Positions 29,222-37,907 of a DNA stretch of 64,000 bases are shown here, piece by piece. The notes below the pieces were generated by a model. That model did not search any database. It saw only the letters and a list, made by a program, of their open reading frames with translations, and was not told the origin of the DNA. The stretch spans positions 2,880,401-2,944,400 of the forward strand of contig NZ_CP084028.1 of assembly GCF_020181595.1 (NCBI RefSeq), given 5' to 3'. Origin of the DNA: [Mycobacterium] vasticus (GTDB lineage: Bacteria; Actinomycetota; Actinomycetes; Mycobacteriales; Mycobacteriaceae). Within the stretch, counting starts at the first letter, position 1. Every line of letters starts with the position of its first letter. The position numbers were made by a program, and so were the translations under genes.

Positions 29222-29241
29222 TCGAGCCTTGGGAGTCGCCG

Positions 29242-30336
29242 ATGGAATCCTTCGTCCACCTGCGCAAAGGCACCACCCCTCGCCGCCTGCACGCCGACCT
29301 CGACGGCCTCAAGGACGACGAGCTGGGCCGCGGCGGCTTCACCGGACGCACCGCCAACCTGTACCGGCTGGGCGACCCGACCGCGTACCGGGCCGAGGGC
29401 CCGCTGCGGCCGATCGACGTGCTGTCGACTCAACTCGAGCCGGCCGACGCCACCGACCCGGCGGGGCACCCGCTGCGGTTGTTCCACAACGACGACTGCC
29501 GCATCTCGCTGTCCCGGCGCTCGGCGGAGATGCCGTATCACGTGCGCTACGTCGACGGTGATCTGTTGTTCTTCGTGCACACCGGATCCGGGCACTTGGA
29601 GACCGAGTTCGGGCCGCTGGACTACCGCGAGGGTGACTGGGTGTACCTGCCCAAGGCCACCACCTGGCGGCAGGTACCCGCGGCCGAGACGACGCTGCTG
29701 CTGATCGAGGCCACCGACGAGTTCCGGGTACCGCCACCGGGCCCGCTCGGGCGACACTTCCCATTCGATCCGTCGCAGGCGGTCATTCCCGAACCGGCCC
29801 CCATCGACGACGACGGTCGCGAGGAGTACGAGGTCCGGCTGATCCACGACGGTGGACCGACAACGCTGTACTACCAACACAATCCGATCGACGTGGCGGG
29901 CTGGCGCGGCGACAACTTCGCGTTCAGCTTCAACATCGCCGACTACAACGTCGTCACCTCCGACAGCGTGCACCTGCCCCCGACCGTGCACCTGTTCATG
30001 CAGGCCACCGGCGTGTATGTGATGAACTTCCTGCCCAAGCCCGCCGAAGGGGTGCCGGGCACCGAACGCACCCCCTGGTATCACCGCAACGTCGACTACG
30101 ACGAGATCGCCTTCTTCCACGGCGGATCGCTCTATGGGATCCCGATGCCGCCGGGCCTGATCAGCCATGCACCCCAAGGTGTGCACCACGGCGCCCCGGA
30201 GGCCGCCCGCGAACGCGCCCGCCGCAAGTTCGACGACTATCCCCGAGTGGACTGGCAGGTGATCGCGATCGACACCCGCCGTCGCCTGGCTCCATCACCG
30301 GAAGTTCTCGCCAAAGACCTGGGACAGCACGCATGA
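29242..30336 (+). CDS. Homogentisate 1,2-dioxygenase-family cupin
   Basis: 364 residues from ATG 29242 behind GGGAG. It is a two-cupin protein of the homogentisate dioxygenase family. The C-terminal Fe(II) site can be placed on WYHRN (His), DYDEI (Glu) and QGVHHG (His), matching the His335/Glu341/His371 triad of the human enzyme. True homogentisate dioxygenases run to about 430 residues, and the next two enzymes of tyrosine breakdown (maleylacetoacetate isomerase, fumarylacetoacetase) are not encoded nearby. I infer a different ring or enol substrate. First gene of the operon; overlaps the next by 4 nt. Confidence 0.8.
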   Translation: MESFVHLRKGTTPRRLHADLDGLKDDELGRGGFTGRTANLYRLGDPTAYRAEGPLRPIDVLSTQLEPADATDPAGHPLRLFHNDDCRISLSRRSAEMPYHVRYVDGDLLFFVHTGSGHLETEFGPLDYREGDWVYLPKATTWRQVPAAETTLLLIEATDEFRVPPPGPLGRHFPFDPSQAVIPEPAPIDDDGREEYEVRLIHDGGPTTLYYQHNPIDVAGWRGDNFAFSFNIADYNVVTSDSVHLPPTVHLFMQATGVYVMNFLPKPAEGVPGTERTPWYHRNVDYDEIAFFHGGSLYGIPMPPGLISHAPQGVHHGAPEAARERARRKFDDYPRVDWQVIAIDTRRRLAPSPEVLAKDLGQHA

Positions 30337-31511
30337 AACACGACTACGAACGCATCCCCTATCTGATTGCCTACCAGAATGATTCGGGGGTCCGCGATGT
30401 CTACGGCGGGGTGGCCGAGCTGGTGGTGCTGGAGAGCTATCTGTTGCGCCCCAAGGACACCCCCAGCGACACCGTGCTGGTGTTCATGCACCCGATCGGC
30501 GGAGGCGCCTACCTGCCGATGGTCAATGCCCTGGCGCGCGCCGGACACCATGTCATCTACTGCAACAGCCGCTTTCGGGGCACCGACTCCGCGCTGCTGA
30601 TGGAGAAGGTGGTCCAAGACCTCGGCGAGTGCATCAAAGACGCCAAGAACCGGCTCGGCTATACCAAGGTGGTGCTGGCCGGCTGGAGCGGCGGCGGCTC
30701 ACTGTCGCTGTTCTACCAGCAGCAGGCACAGCACCCGACCGTGACGGCCAGCCCGTCCGGCGACGGCCCCGACCTGACCAAGCTCGGGCTGATCCCCGCC
30801 GACGGGGTCATGCTGCTGGCCGCCCACATCAGCCGGCACGGCACCATGACCGAATGGCTGGATGCCTCCATCCTCGACGAGACCGACCCGACCAAGCGTG
30901 ACCCGGAGCTGGATCTCTACGACCCGGCCAACCCCAACCAGCCGCCCTATACCGCCGAGTTCCTGGACCGCTACCGGGACGCTCAGATCAACCGCAATCG
31001 ACGGATCACCGAGTGGGTCAAAGAGAAACTGGCCGAGCTGAAGGCTGCCGGGCGTCCCGATGATGAGTTCGCGTTCGTGGTGCACGGCACCATGGCCGAC
31101 CCGCGCTGGCTGGATCCGGCCGTCGACCCCAACGACCGCGTACCGGGTACCTGCTATCTGGGCGATCCGCAGGTGGTGAACATGAGCCCGGTCGGCCTGG
31201 CCCGGTTCTGCACGTTGCGCAGCTGGCTGTCGCAGTGGAGTTACGACGACGCCAACGGCGACGGGCTGGACTGCGGTGCCGACATCGCAGTGCCCACCCT
31301 GGTGATCGGCAACACGGCCGACGACGCCTGCACCCCCAGCCACACCCGGCGGCTCTTCGAGGCGATCGGCACCGGCGACAAGGAGATGCACGAAATCGCC
31401 GGGGCCAACCACTACTACGCCGGTGTCGACCAGCGCGGGGCGCTGCGACAGGCCGTCGGCACCGTCACCGATTGGCTGACCCGACATGACTTCGTAAGCT
31501 CAACCCTGTGA
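30333..31511 (+). CDS. Alpha/beta hydrolase
   Basis: 392 residues, with a nucleophile elbow GWSGGG (Ser) near residue 116, preceded by the oxyanion region FMHPIGGGAYLP, then an Asp near IGNTADDACTP and a C-terminal His in GANHYYAGVD. An insertion of about 130 residues after the elbow forms a lid. It probably hydrolyses an ester, lactone or C-C bond of the ring-cleavage product. It overlaps both neighbours by 4 nt, so it is tightly coupled in the operon. Confidence 0.8.
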   Translation: MKHDYERIPYLIAYQNDSGVRDVYGGVAELVVLESYLLRPKDTPSDTVLVFMHPIGGGAYLPMVNALARAGHHVIYCNSRFRGTDSALLMEKVVQDLGECIKDAKNRLGYTKVVLAGWSGGGSLSLFYQQQAQHPTVTASPSGDGPDLTKLGLIPADGVMLLAAHISRHGTMTEWLDASILDETDPTKRDPELDLYDPANPNQPPYTAEFLDRYRDAQINRNRRITEWVKEKLAELKAAGRPDDEFAFVVHGTMADPRWLDPAVDPNDRVPGTCYLGDPQVVNMSPVGLARFCTLRSWLSQWSYDDANGDGLDCGADIAVPTLVIGNTADDACTPSHTRRLFEAIGTGDKEMHEIAGANHYYAGVDQRGALRQAVGTVTDWLTRHDFVSSTL

Positions 31512-32713
31512 CTGCGACGGGCGCACTGGACGGAATCCGGGTCGTCGAACTCGGCACCCTGATCTCCGGGCCGTTCGCCGGGCGCCTGCTCGGCGACATG
31601 GGCGCCGAGGTCATCAAGATCGAGCTGCCCGGCAAGCCGGACCCGTTGCGTACCTGGGGGCAGGCCGAACTCGACGGACACCACTTCTTCTGGACCGTGC
31701 ACGCCCGCAACAAAAAAGCCGTCACGCTGGATCTGCGCAGCGAGCAGGGCCGCGAGCTGTTCCTCGAGCTCGTCGAGCACTGCAACATCGTCATCGAGAA
31801 CTTCCGCCCCGGCACCCTGGAGCGTTGGGGATTGGGCTTCGACGTGCTGCGCCAACGCAACAAGGGCATCATCCTGGTGCGGGTCTCCGGCTACGGACAG
31901 ACCGGTCCGGACGCCGGCAAGGCGGGCTACGCCTCCGTCGCCGAGGCCGCCAGCGGACTGCGGCACATGAACGGCTTTCCCGGCGGGCCACCGCCGCGGC
32001 TGGCACTGTCACTCGGTGACAGCCTGGCCGGCATGTTCGCCGCGCAGGGCGCGCTGGCAGCGCTGTACCGCCGCACCGTCACCGGCGAGGGCCAAGTCGT
32101 CGACGTGGCGCTGACCGAATCGTGTTTGGCCATCCAGGAATCCACCGTCCCCGACTACGACGTCGGCGGCGTGGTGCGCGGGCCGTCCGGCACCCGCCTG
32201 GAGGGCATCGCCCCGTCGAACATCTATCAGTCCGCCGACGGCAGTTGGGTGGTGATCGCCGCCAATCAGGACAGCGTGTTCGCCCGGCTGTGCAACGCGA
32301 TGGACTCCCCCGAGCTGGCAACCGACCCCCGGTTCGCCGATCACGGTGCGCGCGGCCGTAACCAGGACGTGCTGGACGACATCATCGGCGCGTGGGCCGC
32401 CCAGCGGGCGCCCGAGGACATCATCGCGACGCTCAGTGCGGCCGGGGTCATCTCCGGGCCGATCAACACCGTCGCCGACGTCGTCAAGGACCCGCAGCTG
32501 CGGGCCCGCGGCATGCTCGCCGAGCACTGGGACGAAGGCGCCGGGCGGAAAGTGTTGGGGCCGGGTGTCATTCCAGTGCTCTCCGAGACACCCGGCACCA
32601 TCCGCAACGCTGGGTCGGCGCGGCCCGGTCAACACAACGCCGAGATCTACGGCGGGCTGCTGGGCAAGACCGACGCCGAACTCGAAGCCCTGCGTAGCGA
32701 GGGAGTGCTGTGA
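31508..32713 (+). CDS. Class III CoA-transferase (CaiB/BaiF family)
   Basis: 401 residues, full-length. The N-terminus GIRVVELGTLISGPFAGRLL, the Asp region DMGAEVIKIE and KAVTLDLRSEQGRE are typical of formyl-CoA/carnitine-CoA transferases; the catalytic Asp is expected near residue 170. It should move CoA from a donor thioester to a carboxylic acid, activating the substrate for the enzymes downstream. It starts at GTG 31508 overlapping the hydrolase stop, and its own stop overlaps the lyase start. Confidence 0.9.
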   Translation: MTATGALDGIRVVELGTLISGPFAGRLLGDMGAEVIKIELPGKPDPLRTWGQAELDGHHFFWTVHARNKKAVTLDLRSEQGRELFLELVEHCNIVIENFRPGTLERWGLGFDVLRQRNKGIILVRVSGYGQTGPDAGKAGYASVAEAASGLRHMNGFPGGPPPRLALSLGDSLAGMFAAQGALAALYRRTVTGEGQVVDVALTESCLAIQESTVPDYDVGGVVRGPSGTRLEGIAPSNIYQSADGSWVVIAANQDSVFARLCNAMDSPELATDPRFADHGARGRNQDVLDDIIGAWAAQRAPEDIIATLSAAGVISGPINTVADVVKDPQLRARGMLAEHWDEGAGRKVLGPGVIPVLSETPGTIRNAGSARPGQHNAEIYGGLLGKTDAELEALRSEGVL

Positions 32714-33615
32714 TGACGCTGCCCGGCAAGGTCGCGATCCGCGAGGTCGCACTGCGCGACGGCCTGCAGATCGAGGAGCCGATCCCGTTGAGCGCCAAGC
32801 TGGAACTGCTGGCCGCGATAGCCGCCACCGGCGTCCGCGAGGTCGAGGTGACGTCCTTCGTGTCGCCGACCAAGGTTCCCGCACTCGCCGACGCCGCGGA
32901 GCTCGCCGCCGAACTGTGGCGCTACCCCGACACCGAGTTCTCCGCGCTGGTCGCCAGCCCGGGCGGGGCGGCTCGCGCGGTGGCCGCCGGGCTGACCTCG
33001 ATCGAGTACGTGGTGTGCGCCTCGGATGCGTTCAGCACCGCCAACGTCGGCCGCTCGAGCGCGGAGGCCACCGCGGCGATCGCCGACATCGCCGGCATCG
33101 CCCACGACGCCGGCGCGACTGTCGAGGTGATCATCGCCACCGCGTGGGACTGCCCCTTCGACGGGCCGACTGCCCCGCGGCGTGTCATCGACATCGCAGC
33201 CAAGGCAACAGAATTCGGAGTCGACCGGCTGGCCATCGCCGACACCATCGGCACCACCACCCCGCGACGGGTCACCGAACTGATCGCGGCGGTCCGGCCG
33301 ATCATCGGCGGGATACCGCTGGGCGCGCACTTCCACAACACCCGCGGCGCCGGGCTGGCCAGCGCGTACGCCGCGGTCAGCGCCGGCATCACGCGGCTGG
33401 ACTCGTCTGCGGGCGGCCTCGGGGGCTGTCCGTTCGCACCCGGAGCCACCGGCAACATCGCCACCGAGGATCTGGTCTACCTGCTGCACGATTGTGGTGT
33501 CGAGACCGGGATCGACCTGCAGGCCGCGATCGGGGCGGCACAGGTGGCCGGTTCCGTCGTCGGGCACGGCCTGCCCAGCGCGCTGCTGGCCGCCGGGGAC
33601 CGGAAGCGGGACTGA
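32713..33615 (+). CDS. HMG-CoA lyase family protein
   Basis: 300 residues from ATG 32713. A DRE-TIM metallolyase: REVALRDGLQIEEP carries the metal-binding Asp, GAHFHNTRGAGLASAY the metal His pair, and GLGGCPFAPGATGN the catalytic Cys loop. Relatives cleave 3-hydroxy-3-methylacyl-CoA to acetoacetate (or a keto acid) and an acyl-CoA. Next to a CoA-transferase it should act on a CoA ester with a tertiary 3-hydroxyl, a point where ordinary beta-oxidation is blocked. Its true substrate is unknown. Confidence 0.88.
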   Translation: MTLPGKVAIREVALRDGLQIEEPIPLSAKLELLAAIAATGVREVEVTSFVSPTKVPALADAAELAAELWRYPDTEFSALVASPGGAARAVAAGLTSIEYVVCASDAFSTANVGRSSAEATAAIADIAGIAHDAGATVEVIIATAWDCPFDGPTAPRRVIDIAAKATEFGVDRLAIADTIGTTTPRRVTELIAAVRPIIGGIPLGAHFHNTRGAGLASAYAAVSAGITRLDSSAGGLGGCPFAPGATGNIATEDLVYLLHDCGVETGIDLQAAIGAAQVAGSVVGHGLPSALLAAGDRKRD

Positions 33616-33622
33616 GCCGGAG

Positions 33623-34261
33623 ATGGCCGGCCAGCGGGAGCTCAGTACGAAGGGCCGCCAGACTCGCGGCGCGATCGAACAGGCTGCCCGGAAACTCTTC
33701 GCCGAGCGCGGCTTTCACGGCACCACCCTGGCCGACATCACCTCGGCGGCCGGCAAGTCGACGGCGGTGCTCTACCGATACTTCACCGACAAGGAGGACC
33801 TGCTGGCCGCGCTGGCCGAGTCGTTCCTGACCGACGTGGTGGAGCCGTCGGGCCTGAAGATGCGGCTACCGGACTCTCCCCCGCAAGCGGGAGGTACCCC
33901 CACGGGCGACACCGAGTTCTTCACCTCGGTGGTCAGCGCCTACTGGTCGATGTTCAAGCAGAACATCGGCGTCATGATCGCCGTGGCCCAACTGGCCTCC
34001 ACCAACGCGCGATTCTCCGCGCTGCAGAACGAGTTCCGCCGCTTCGGCATGGACATCGTCGCCGCCTCGGTGCGGCACGCCCAGCAGCAGGGCCACGGCC
34101 TCGACCTCGATCCCGACCACACCGCGGCGGCCATCGCCCTGCTGTTCGAGAACTTCACCGTCGTCTTCGTCGGCCCATCCGGTCCGGGATGGCGAATCAG
34201 CGACAGCGACGCAATAGCGACGCTGGCGACGATCTGGCGAAAAACCCTGTACGGCAACTGA
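33623..34261 (+). CDS. TetR family regulator of the accessory operon
   Basis: 212 residues from ATG 33623. The helix-turn-helix lies at about 15-60 (TTLADITSAAGKSTAVLYRYFTDKEDLL is split by the recognition helix). The C-terminal ligand domain has a TetR_C-like helix FTSVVSAYWSMFKQNI. It sits mid-operon, 7 nt after the lyase gene and 10 nt before the dehydrogenase gene, so it is transcribed with its probable targets. The inverted repeat at 29190-29221 is the likely operator, with a CoA ester or acid as the likely inducer (inference). Confidence 0.85.
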   Translation: MAGQRELSTKGRQTRGAIEQAARKLFAERGFHGTTLADITSAAGKSTAVLYRYFTDKEDLLAALAESFLTDVVEPSGLKMRLPDSPPQAGGTPTGDTEFFTSVVSAYWSMFKQNIGVMIAVAQLASTNARFSALQNEFRRFGMDIVAASVRHAQQQGHGLDLDPDHTAAAIALLFENFTVVFVGPSGPGWRISDSDAIATLATIWRKTLYGN

Positions 34262-34271
34262 AGGAGACGCA

Positions 34272-35513
34272 ATGGACTTCACCCTGCCTGCCCACCTGCC
34301 GGACGTGCTCGCCGAGATGGACGCCTTCATCGAACGCGAGATCGCTCCGCTGCAGGCCGAGAACATGCAGTACTTCGACCATCGCCGCGAATTCGCCCGT
34401 ACCGACATCGAGCAGGACGGCATCCCGCGCCGGGAGTGGGAGGACCTGCTCGCCGAGATGCGCCGCCGGGCCGACGCCGCGGGATGGCTGCGCTACGGGC
34501 TGCCGTCGTCGCTGGGCGGCCGCGACGGCACCAACATCGACATGGCCGTGATCCGGGAACATCTGGCGCACAAGGGACTCGGCCTACACAACGACCTGCA
34601 GGACGAGTCGTCGATCGTCGGGAACTTTCCGCAGGTCATCATGATGGAGCGATTCGGCACCGACGAGCAGCGCCGCGAGTTCTCCCAGGCCATGATCACC
34701 GGCGAGCGGTCCATGGCGTTCGGCCTCACCGAGCCGGCGCACGGTTCGGACGCCACCTGGCTGGAGACCCGCGCCGAGCCCGACGGTGACGGCTGGGTGA
34801 TCAACGGCGCCAAGCGATTCAACACCGGAGTGCATCGGGCCACCCACGACCTGGTGTTCGCCCGCACCTCCGGAGAGGCCGGCGCCGCGACCGGCATCAC
34901 CGCATTCCTGGTACCCACCGACACGCCCGGCTTCACCGTCCCGTTCTACTGGTGGACGTTCAACATGCCCACCGATCACGGCGAGGTCGAGCTCGACGAC
35001 GTCCGGGTACCGGCCGCGGCGGTGCTCGGCGAGGTCGACCACGGCCTGGAGGTCGCCCAGACCTTCTTGCACGAGAACCGCATTCGTCAGGCCGCTTCCA
35101 GCCTGGGTGCCGCGCAGTACTGCATCGACCGGGCGGCCGAATACGCCGTACAACGCCGGGTGTTCGGCAAGCCACTGTCGATCAACCAGGCCGTCCAATG
35201 GCCGCTGGCCGAGCTGCAGACCGAAGCACAGATGGTGCGACTGCTGGTGTACTACGCAGCATGGCATCTGGACCGTGATCACCACCTGGAGGTCTCCGAC
35301 AAGGTGTCGATGGCCAACTACCGCGCCAACCGGTTGGTGTGCAACGCCGCCGACCAGGCGATCCAGACCTTCGGCGGGCTCGGCTACACCCGGCACCAGC
35401 AGTTCGAGCACATCTATCGTCACCACCGCCGGTACCGGATCACCGAAGGAGCCGAGGAGATTCAGATCCGCCGGGTCGCGCAGCGGCTGTTCGGGTTCGA
35501 CCGCCGACGATGA
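34272..35513 (+). CDS. Acyl-CoA dehydrogenase, ACAD10/11- or LvaC-like
   Basis: 413 residues, behind GAAGGAG. The FAD motif FGLTEPAHGSDATW, QRRVFGKPLSINQAVQWPLA and the C-terminal FGGLGYTRHQQFEHIYRHHR followed by TEGAEEIQIRR (Glu in the usual base position) mark the family. The closest context relatives are ACAD10/11 and LvaC, which work with an APH-type kinase on 4-hydroxyacyl-CoA: the kinase phosphorylates the 4-hydroxyl and the dehydrogenase removes phosphate and re-hydrates to 3-hydroxyacyl-CoA. The kinase gene overlaps this one by 4 nt here, which supports that role. Confidence 0.85.
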   Translation: MDFTLPAHLPDVLAEMDAFIEREIAPLQAENMQYFDHRREFARTDIEQDGIPRREWEDLLAEMRRRADAAGWLRYGLPSSLGGRDGTNIDMAVIREHLAHKGLGLHNDLQDESSIVGNFPQVIMMERFGTDEQRREFSQAMITGERSMAFGLTEPAHGSDATWLETRAEPDGDGWVINGAKRFNTGVHRATHDLVFARTSGEAGAATGITAFLVPTDTPGFTVPFYWWTFNMPTDHGEVELDDVRVPAAAVLGEVDHGLEVAQTFLHENRIRQAASSLGAAQYCIDRAAEYAVQRRVFGKPLSINQAVQWPLAELQTEAQMVRLLVYYAAWHLDRDHHLEVSDKVSMANYRANRLVCNAADQAIQTFGGLGYTRHQQFEHIYRHHRRYRITEGAEEIQIRRVAQRLFGFDRRR

Positions 35514-36490
35514 CTTCTGACGAGTTGGCCGACAAGCTGGCCACGGTACTGGCACCGGAACTCGGCCCGGTCACCGTCGAGGGACTGCGCACCCTGACCG
35601 GCGGCGCCAGCAGAACCACCTGGGCCTTTGACGCCGTTGCCGCCGGCGATGCGCCGCAACGCCATGCGCTGATCCTGCGCACCGGACCACCCGATGAGAT
35701 CCACGCCGGCATGGAGCTCGAAGCGGATGCCCAACGCGCCGCGCAGCGGGCGGGAGCCCCGGTGCCGACAGTTCTCATCGCCGACGATTCCACGGCGGCG
35801 CTGGGCAATCCGTTCCTGATCTGCGACGAGATCGCCGGCGAGACGGTGGTCCGCCGTATCGAGCGCCAGCTCGACGACACCGGCCGCGCATATCTTCTGG
35901 ATCAGTGCGCCCGGGCGCTGGCGGCCATTCATCGGGCCGACCCGGCTGGCGTCGCACTGAGCTCTGAGGACCAGTTGTCGGCCTGCCGTGCGCAGCTGGA
36001 TTCGATGCACGACACAACGGCCGTCTTCGAGTGGGCGTTTCGGTGGCTGGAGAGCAGACGACCTTCGCCTGCGCCCGCACAGCTGGTGCACGGTGACTTC
36101 CGGATGGGCAACCTGATCGTCAACGGGTCGACGCTGGCCGCGGTGCTGGACTGGGAGCTGGTGCACCTCGGCGACTCGTGTGAGGACCTGGCCTGGTTCT
36201 GCCTTCGGGCTTGGCGGTTCGGCGCTCCGCCGGAACGCGCCGCAGGCGGTCTGGGCGACATCGGCGGTTTCCTGGCCGCCTACGCCGACGCCGCCGGAAC
36301 CACCGTCGATGAGGACCGTTTCGCCTGGTGGCTGGTGTTGGGCACGCTTCGCTGGGGCATCATCTGCCGCTACCAGGCGGAACGACATCTGAGCGGGCAG
36401 AGCCGATCGGTGGAATTGGCGACCATCGGCCGTCGGGTCAGCGAAACCGAGTGGGACCTGCTGCGACTGCTCGATCAGGTGCCGGCATGA
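35510..36490 (+). CDS. APH-type kinase, LvaA/ACAD10-like
   Basis: 326 residues from ATG 35510. A protein-kinase-like phosphotransferase: the catalytic loop LVHGDFRMGNLIVN (Asp and Asn) and the metal-binding LDWELVHLGD are intact. It is unlikely to be an antibiotic-resistance enzyme; in the LvaA and ACAD10/11 systems this fold phosphorylates the 4-hydroxyl of an acyl-CoA. It is translationally coupled to the dehydrogenase before it and the small DUF6285-like protein after it. Confidence 0.85.
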   Translation: MTSDELADKLATVLAPELGPVTVEGLRTLTGGASRTTWAFDAVAAGDAPQRHALILRTGPPDEIHAGMELEADAQRAAQRAGAPVPTVLIADDSTAALGNPFLICDEIAGETVVRRIERQLDDTGRAYLLDQCARALAAIHRADPAGVALSSEDQLSACRAQLDSMHDTTAVFEWAFRWLESRRPSPAPAQLVHGDFRMGNLIVNGSTLAAVLDWELVHLGDSCEDLAWFCLRAWRFGAPPERAAGGLGDIGGFLAAYADAAGTTVDEDRFAWWLVLGTLRWGIICRYQAERHLSGQSRSVELATIGRRVSETEWDLLRLLDQVPA

Positions 36491-36819
36491 TCGGCCGTCG
36501 CCCCACCGCCGCCGAACTGGTTACCGCGGTCGCCGAGTTCCTCGACAGCGCATTTGCCGGCGGCGACGCCGGCACGCAGGGCCAGGTCAGGTTCCACGCC
36601 CGAGTGGCCGCCAACGCTTTGCGCATCGTCGAACGCGAACTGTCCGACACGTCCTCGGATGCGCCAGCACTGGCCGCACTGGGCTTCACCGACGAGGCCG
36701 CGCTGGCGGCGGCCATCCGGGCCGGTGACCTCGACGACCGTGCCGAGGCGCTCACCGACTGCCTCTACACCCTGGTCCGGCACCGGTTGTCAATAGATCA
36801 TCCGGGGTACGACCAATAA
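36487..36819 (+). CDS. DUF6285-like small protein, possible LvaB analogue
   Basis: 110 residues, all helical by composition, starting RRPTAAELVTAVAEFLDS and containing HARVAANALRIVERE. Small proteins of this kind are regularly encoded beside APH-type kinases and acyl-CoA dehydrogenases. In Pseudomonas levulinate catabolism the small protein LvaB is needed with the kinase LvaA, and this one has about the right size and position. It has no catalytic motif and is probably a kinase subunit. It overlaps the kinase gene by 4 nt and ends the operon. Confidence 0.75.
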   Translation: MIGRRPTAAELVTAVAEFLDSAFAGGDAGTQGQVRFHARVAANALRIVERELSDTSSDAPALAALGFTDEAALAAAIRAGDLDDRAEALTDCLYTLVRHRLSIDHPGYDQ

Positions 36820-36942
36820 GTGGCTGCGCGCCAATCACTTCGACGGCACTGTCCAAACCCGCTGATTTCCCTCGTCGCCGGATCTCTTGCTCGCGGAACT
36901 ACACCGCTCGCCGAATCCGCCGAATCGCCACGACTCGCGCAG

Positions 36943-36948
36943 TAGCAT
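36943..36948 (+). promoter_or_regulatory. Leaderless promoter -10 for response regulator
   Basis: TAGCAT lies 7 nt before the GTG at 36956, the spacing of mycobacterial leaderless promoters, and no Shine-Dalgarno precedes the gene. The rest of the gap from 36820 shows nothing else clear. Confidence 0.55.
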
Positions 36949-36955
36949 CGGCCCC

Positions 36956-37351
36956 GTGTCTGACTCCACCGCCAAGCTGCGGATTCTTGTCTACAGTGAC
37001 GACGCTTCGACCCGCGCAAAGGTGACGGCCGCGCTGGGCAAACACCTGCACCCGGACCTGCCGGAGCTCGACTACGTCGAGGTGGCGACCGAGCCGGTGG
37101 TGATCCGGCAGATGGATGCCGGCGGCATCGACCTGGCGGTGCTCGACGGCGAGGCCACCCCGGCCGGCGGCATGGGTGTGTGCAAACAGCTCAAGGACGA
37201 GATCACCCCCTGCCCGCCGATCGTGGTGCTCACCGGCCGCGCCGACGACGCCTGGCTGGCCCGGTGGTCGCATGCCGACGCCGCGGTGGCCCACCCGGTG
37301 GACCCCATGGCGCTCAGCCGCGCGGTCCTGGGTCTGCTGCGCACGGGTTAG
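36956..37351 (+). CDS. Single-domain response regulator, Rv3143-like
   Basis: 131 residues, a receiver-type domain with no output domain. LRILVYSDDASTR replaces the usual acidic pair region, Asp64 in AVLDGEATPAGGMG is the likely phospho-acceptor, and VVLTGR holds the conserved Thr. The C-terminal Lys is replaced in HADAAVAHPVDP, so it may be a pseudo-receiver. It closely matches M. tuberculosis Rv3143, which also lies just before nuoA. No cognate kinase is nearby. Confidence 0.88.
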   Translation: MSDSTAKLRILVYSDDASTRAKVTAALGKHLHPDLPELDYVEVATEPVVIRQMDAGGIDLAVLDGEATPAGGMGVCKQLKDEITPCPPIVVLTGRADDAWLARWSHADAAVAHPVDPMALSRAVLGLLRTG

Positions 37352-37458
37352 GGCACCCTCAGACGCGAAATCCCCTGTCGCCGTTGACCGGTGCGGGTGA
37401 TGCCCGTCACAGTTGTCGGCAATTTCGGATTCTTCGCAACCGCCTGGTTGCCGCGGAC

Positions 37459-37464
37459 TAGGCT
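37459..37464 (+). promoter_or_regulatory. Candidate -10 for the nuo operon
   Basis: TAGGCT is a TANNNT hexamer 48 nt upstream of the nuoA ATG, giving a leader of about 40 nt that contains GGAAGGGA (37490-37497). No clear -35 is seen. The 160-nt gap holds no other obvious element. Confidence 0.4.
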
Positions 37465-37512
37465 GTGCGTGAACTCACATCGACGCCCCGGAAGGGAACA
37501 ACGTCACAGCGC

Positions 37513-37890
37513 ATGAACCTGTACCTGCCGATCCTCGCGCTCGCGGCGCTCGCCGCCGGTTTTGCCGTATTTTCCGTGGTCGCAGGGGCGCTTGCCGGCC
37601 CGTCGCGCTACAACCGGTCGAAGCTGGAAGCCTACGAGTGCGGCATCGAGCCCACCGACCAACCGGTAAGCGGTCCGCATGCACCGCCCGGGCAGCGTTT
37701 CCCGGTGAAGTACTACCTGACCGCGATGCTGTTCATCGTCTTCGATATCGAGATCGTCTTTCTCTACCCCTGGGCCGTCGCCTTCGACGGGCTCGGGGTG
37801 TTCGCCCTGATTGAAATGGTGCTGTTCGCCGCCGTCGTCTTCGTCGCGTACGCGTACGTGTGGAGGCGCGGCGGCCTTAGTTGGGATTGA
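37513..37890 (+). CDS. nuoA: NADH-quinone oxidoreductase subunit A
   Basis: 125 residues from ATG 37513, matching the mycobacterial start. Three TM helices are visible, with the family loop [11 protein letters not shown] (quinone-site Cys) and [20 protein letters not shown]. It is a membrane-arm subunit of proton-pumping complex I next to the quinone tunnel. First gene of the 14-gene nuo operon. Confidence 0.97.
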   Translation: MNLYLPILALAALAAGFAVFSVVAGALAGPSRYNRSKLEAYECGIEPTDQPVSGPHAPPGQRFPVKYYLTAMLFIVFDIEIVFLYPWAVAFDGLGVFALIEMVLFAAVVFVAYAYVWRRGGLSWD

Positions 37891-37907
37891 GTGGGCGGGG
37901 CTTTGCG

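Noticed and set aside
35510..36490. Antibiotic resistance by an aminoglycoside phosphotransferase
   Set aside because: Fold only. The gene is coupled to an acyl-CoA dehydrogenase and a DUF6285-like gene, which points to acyl-CoA metabolism.
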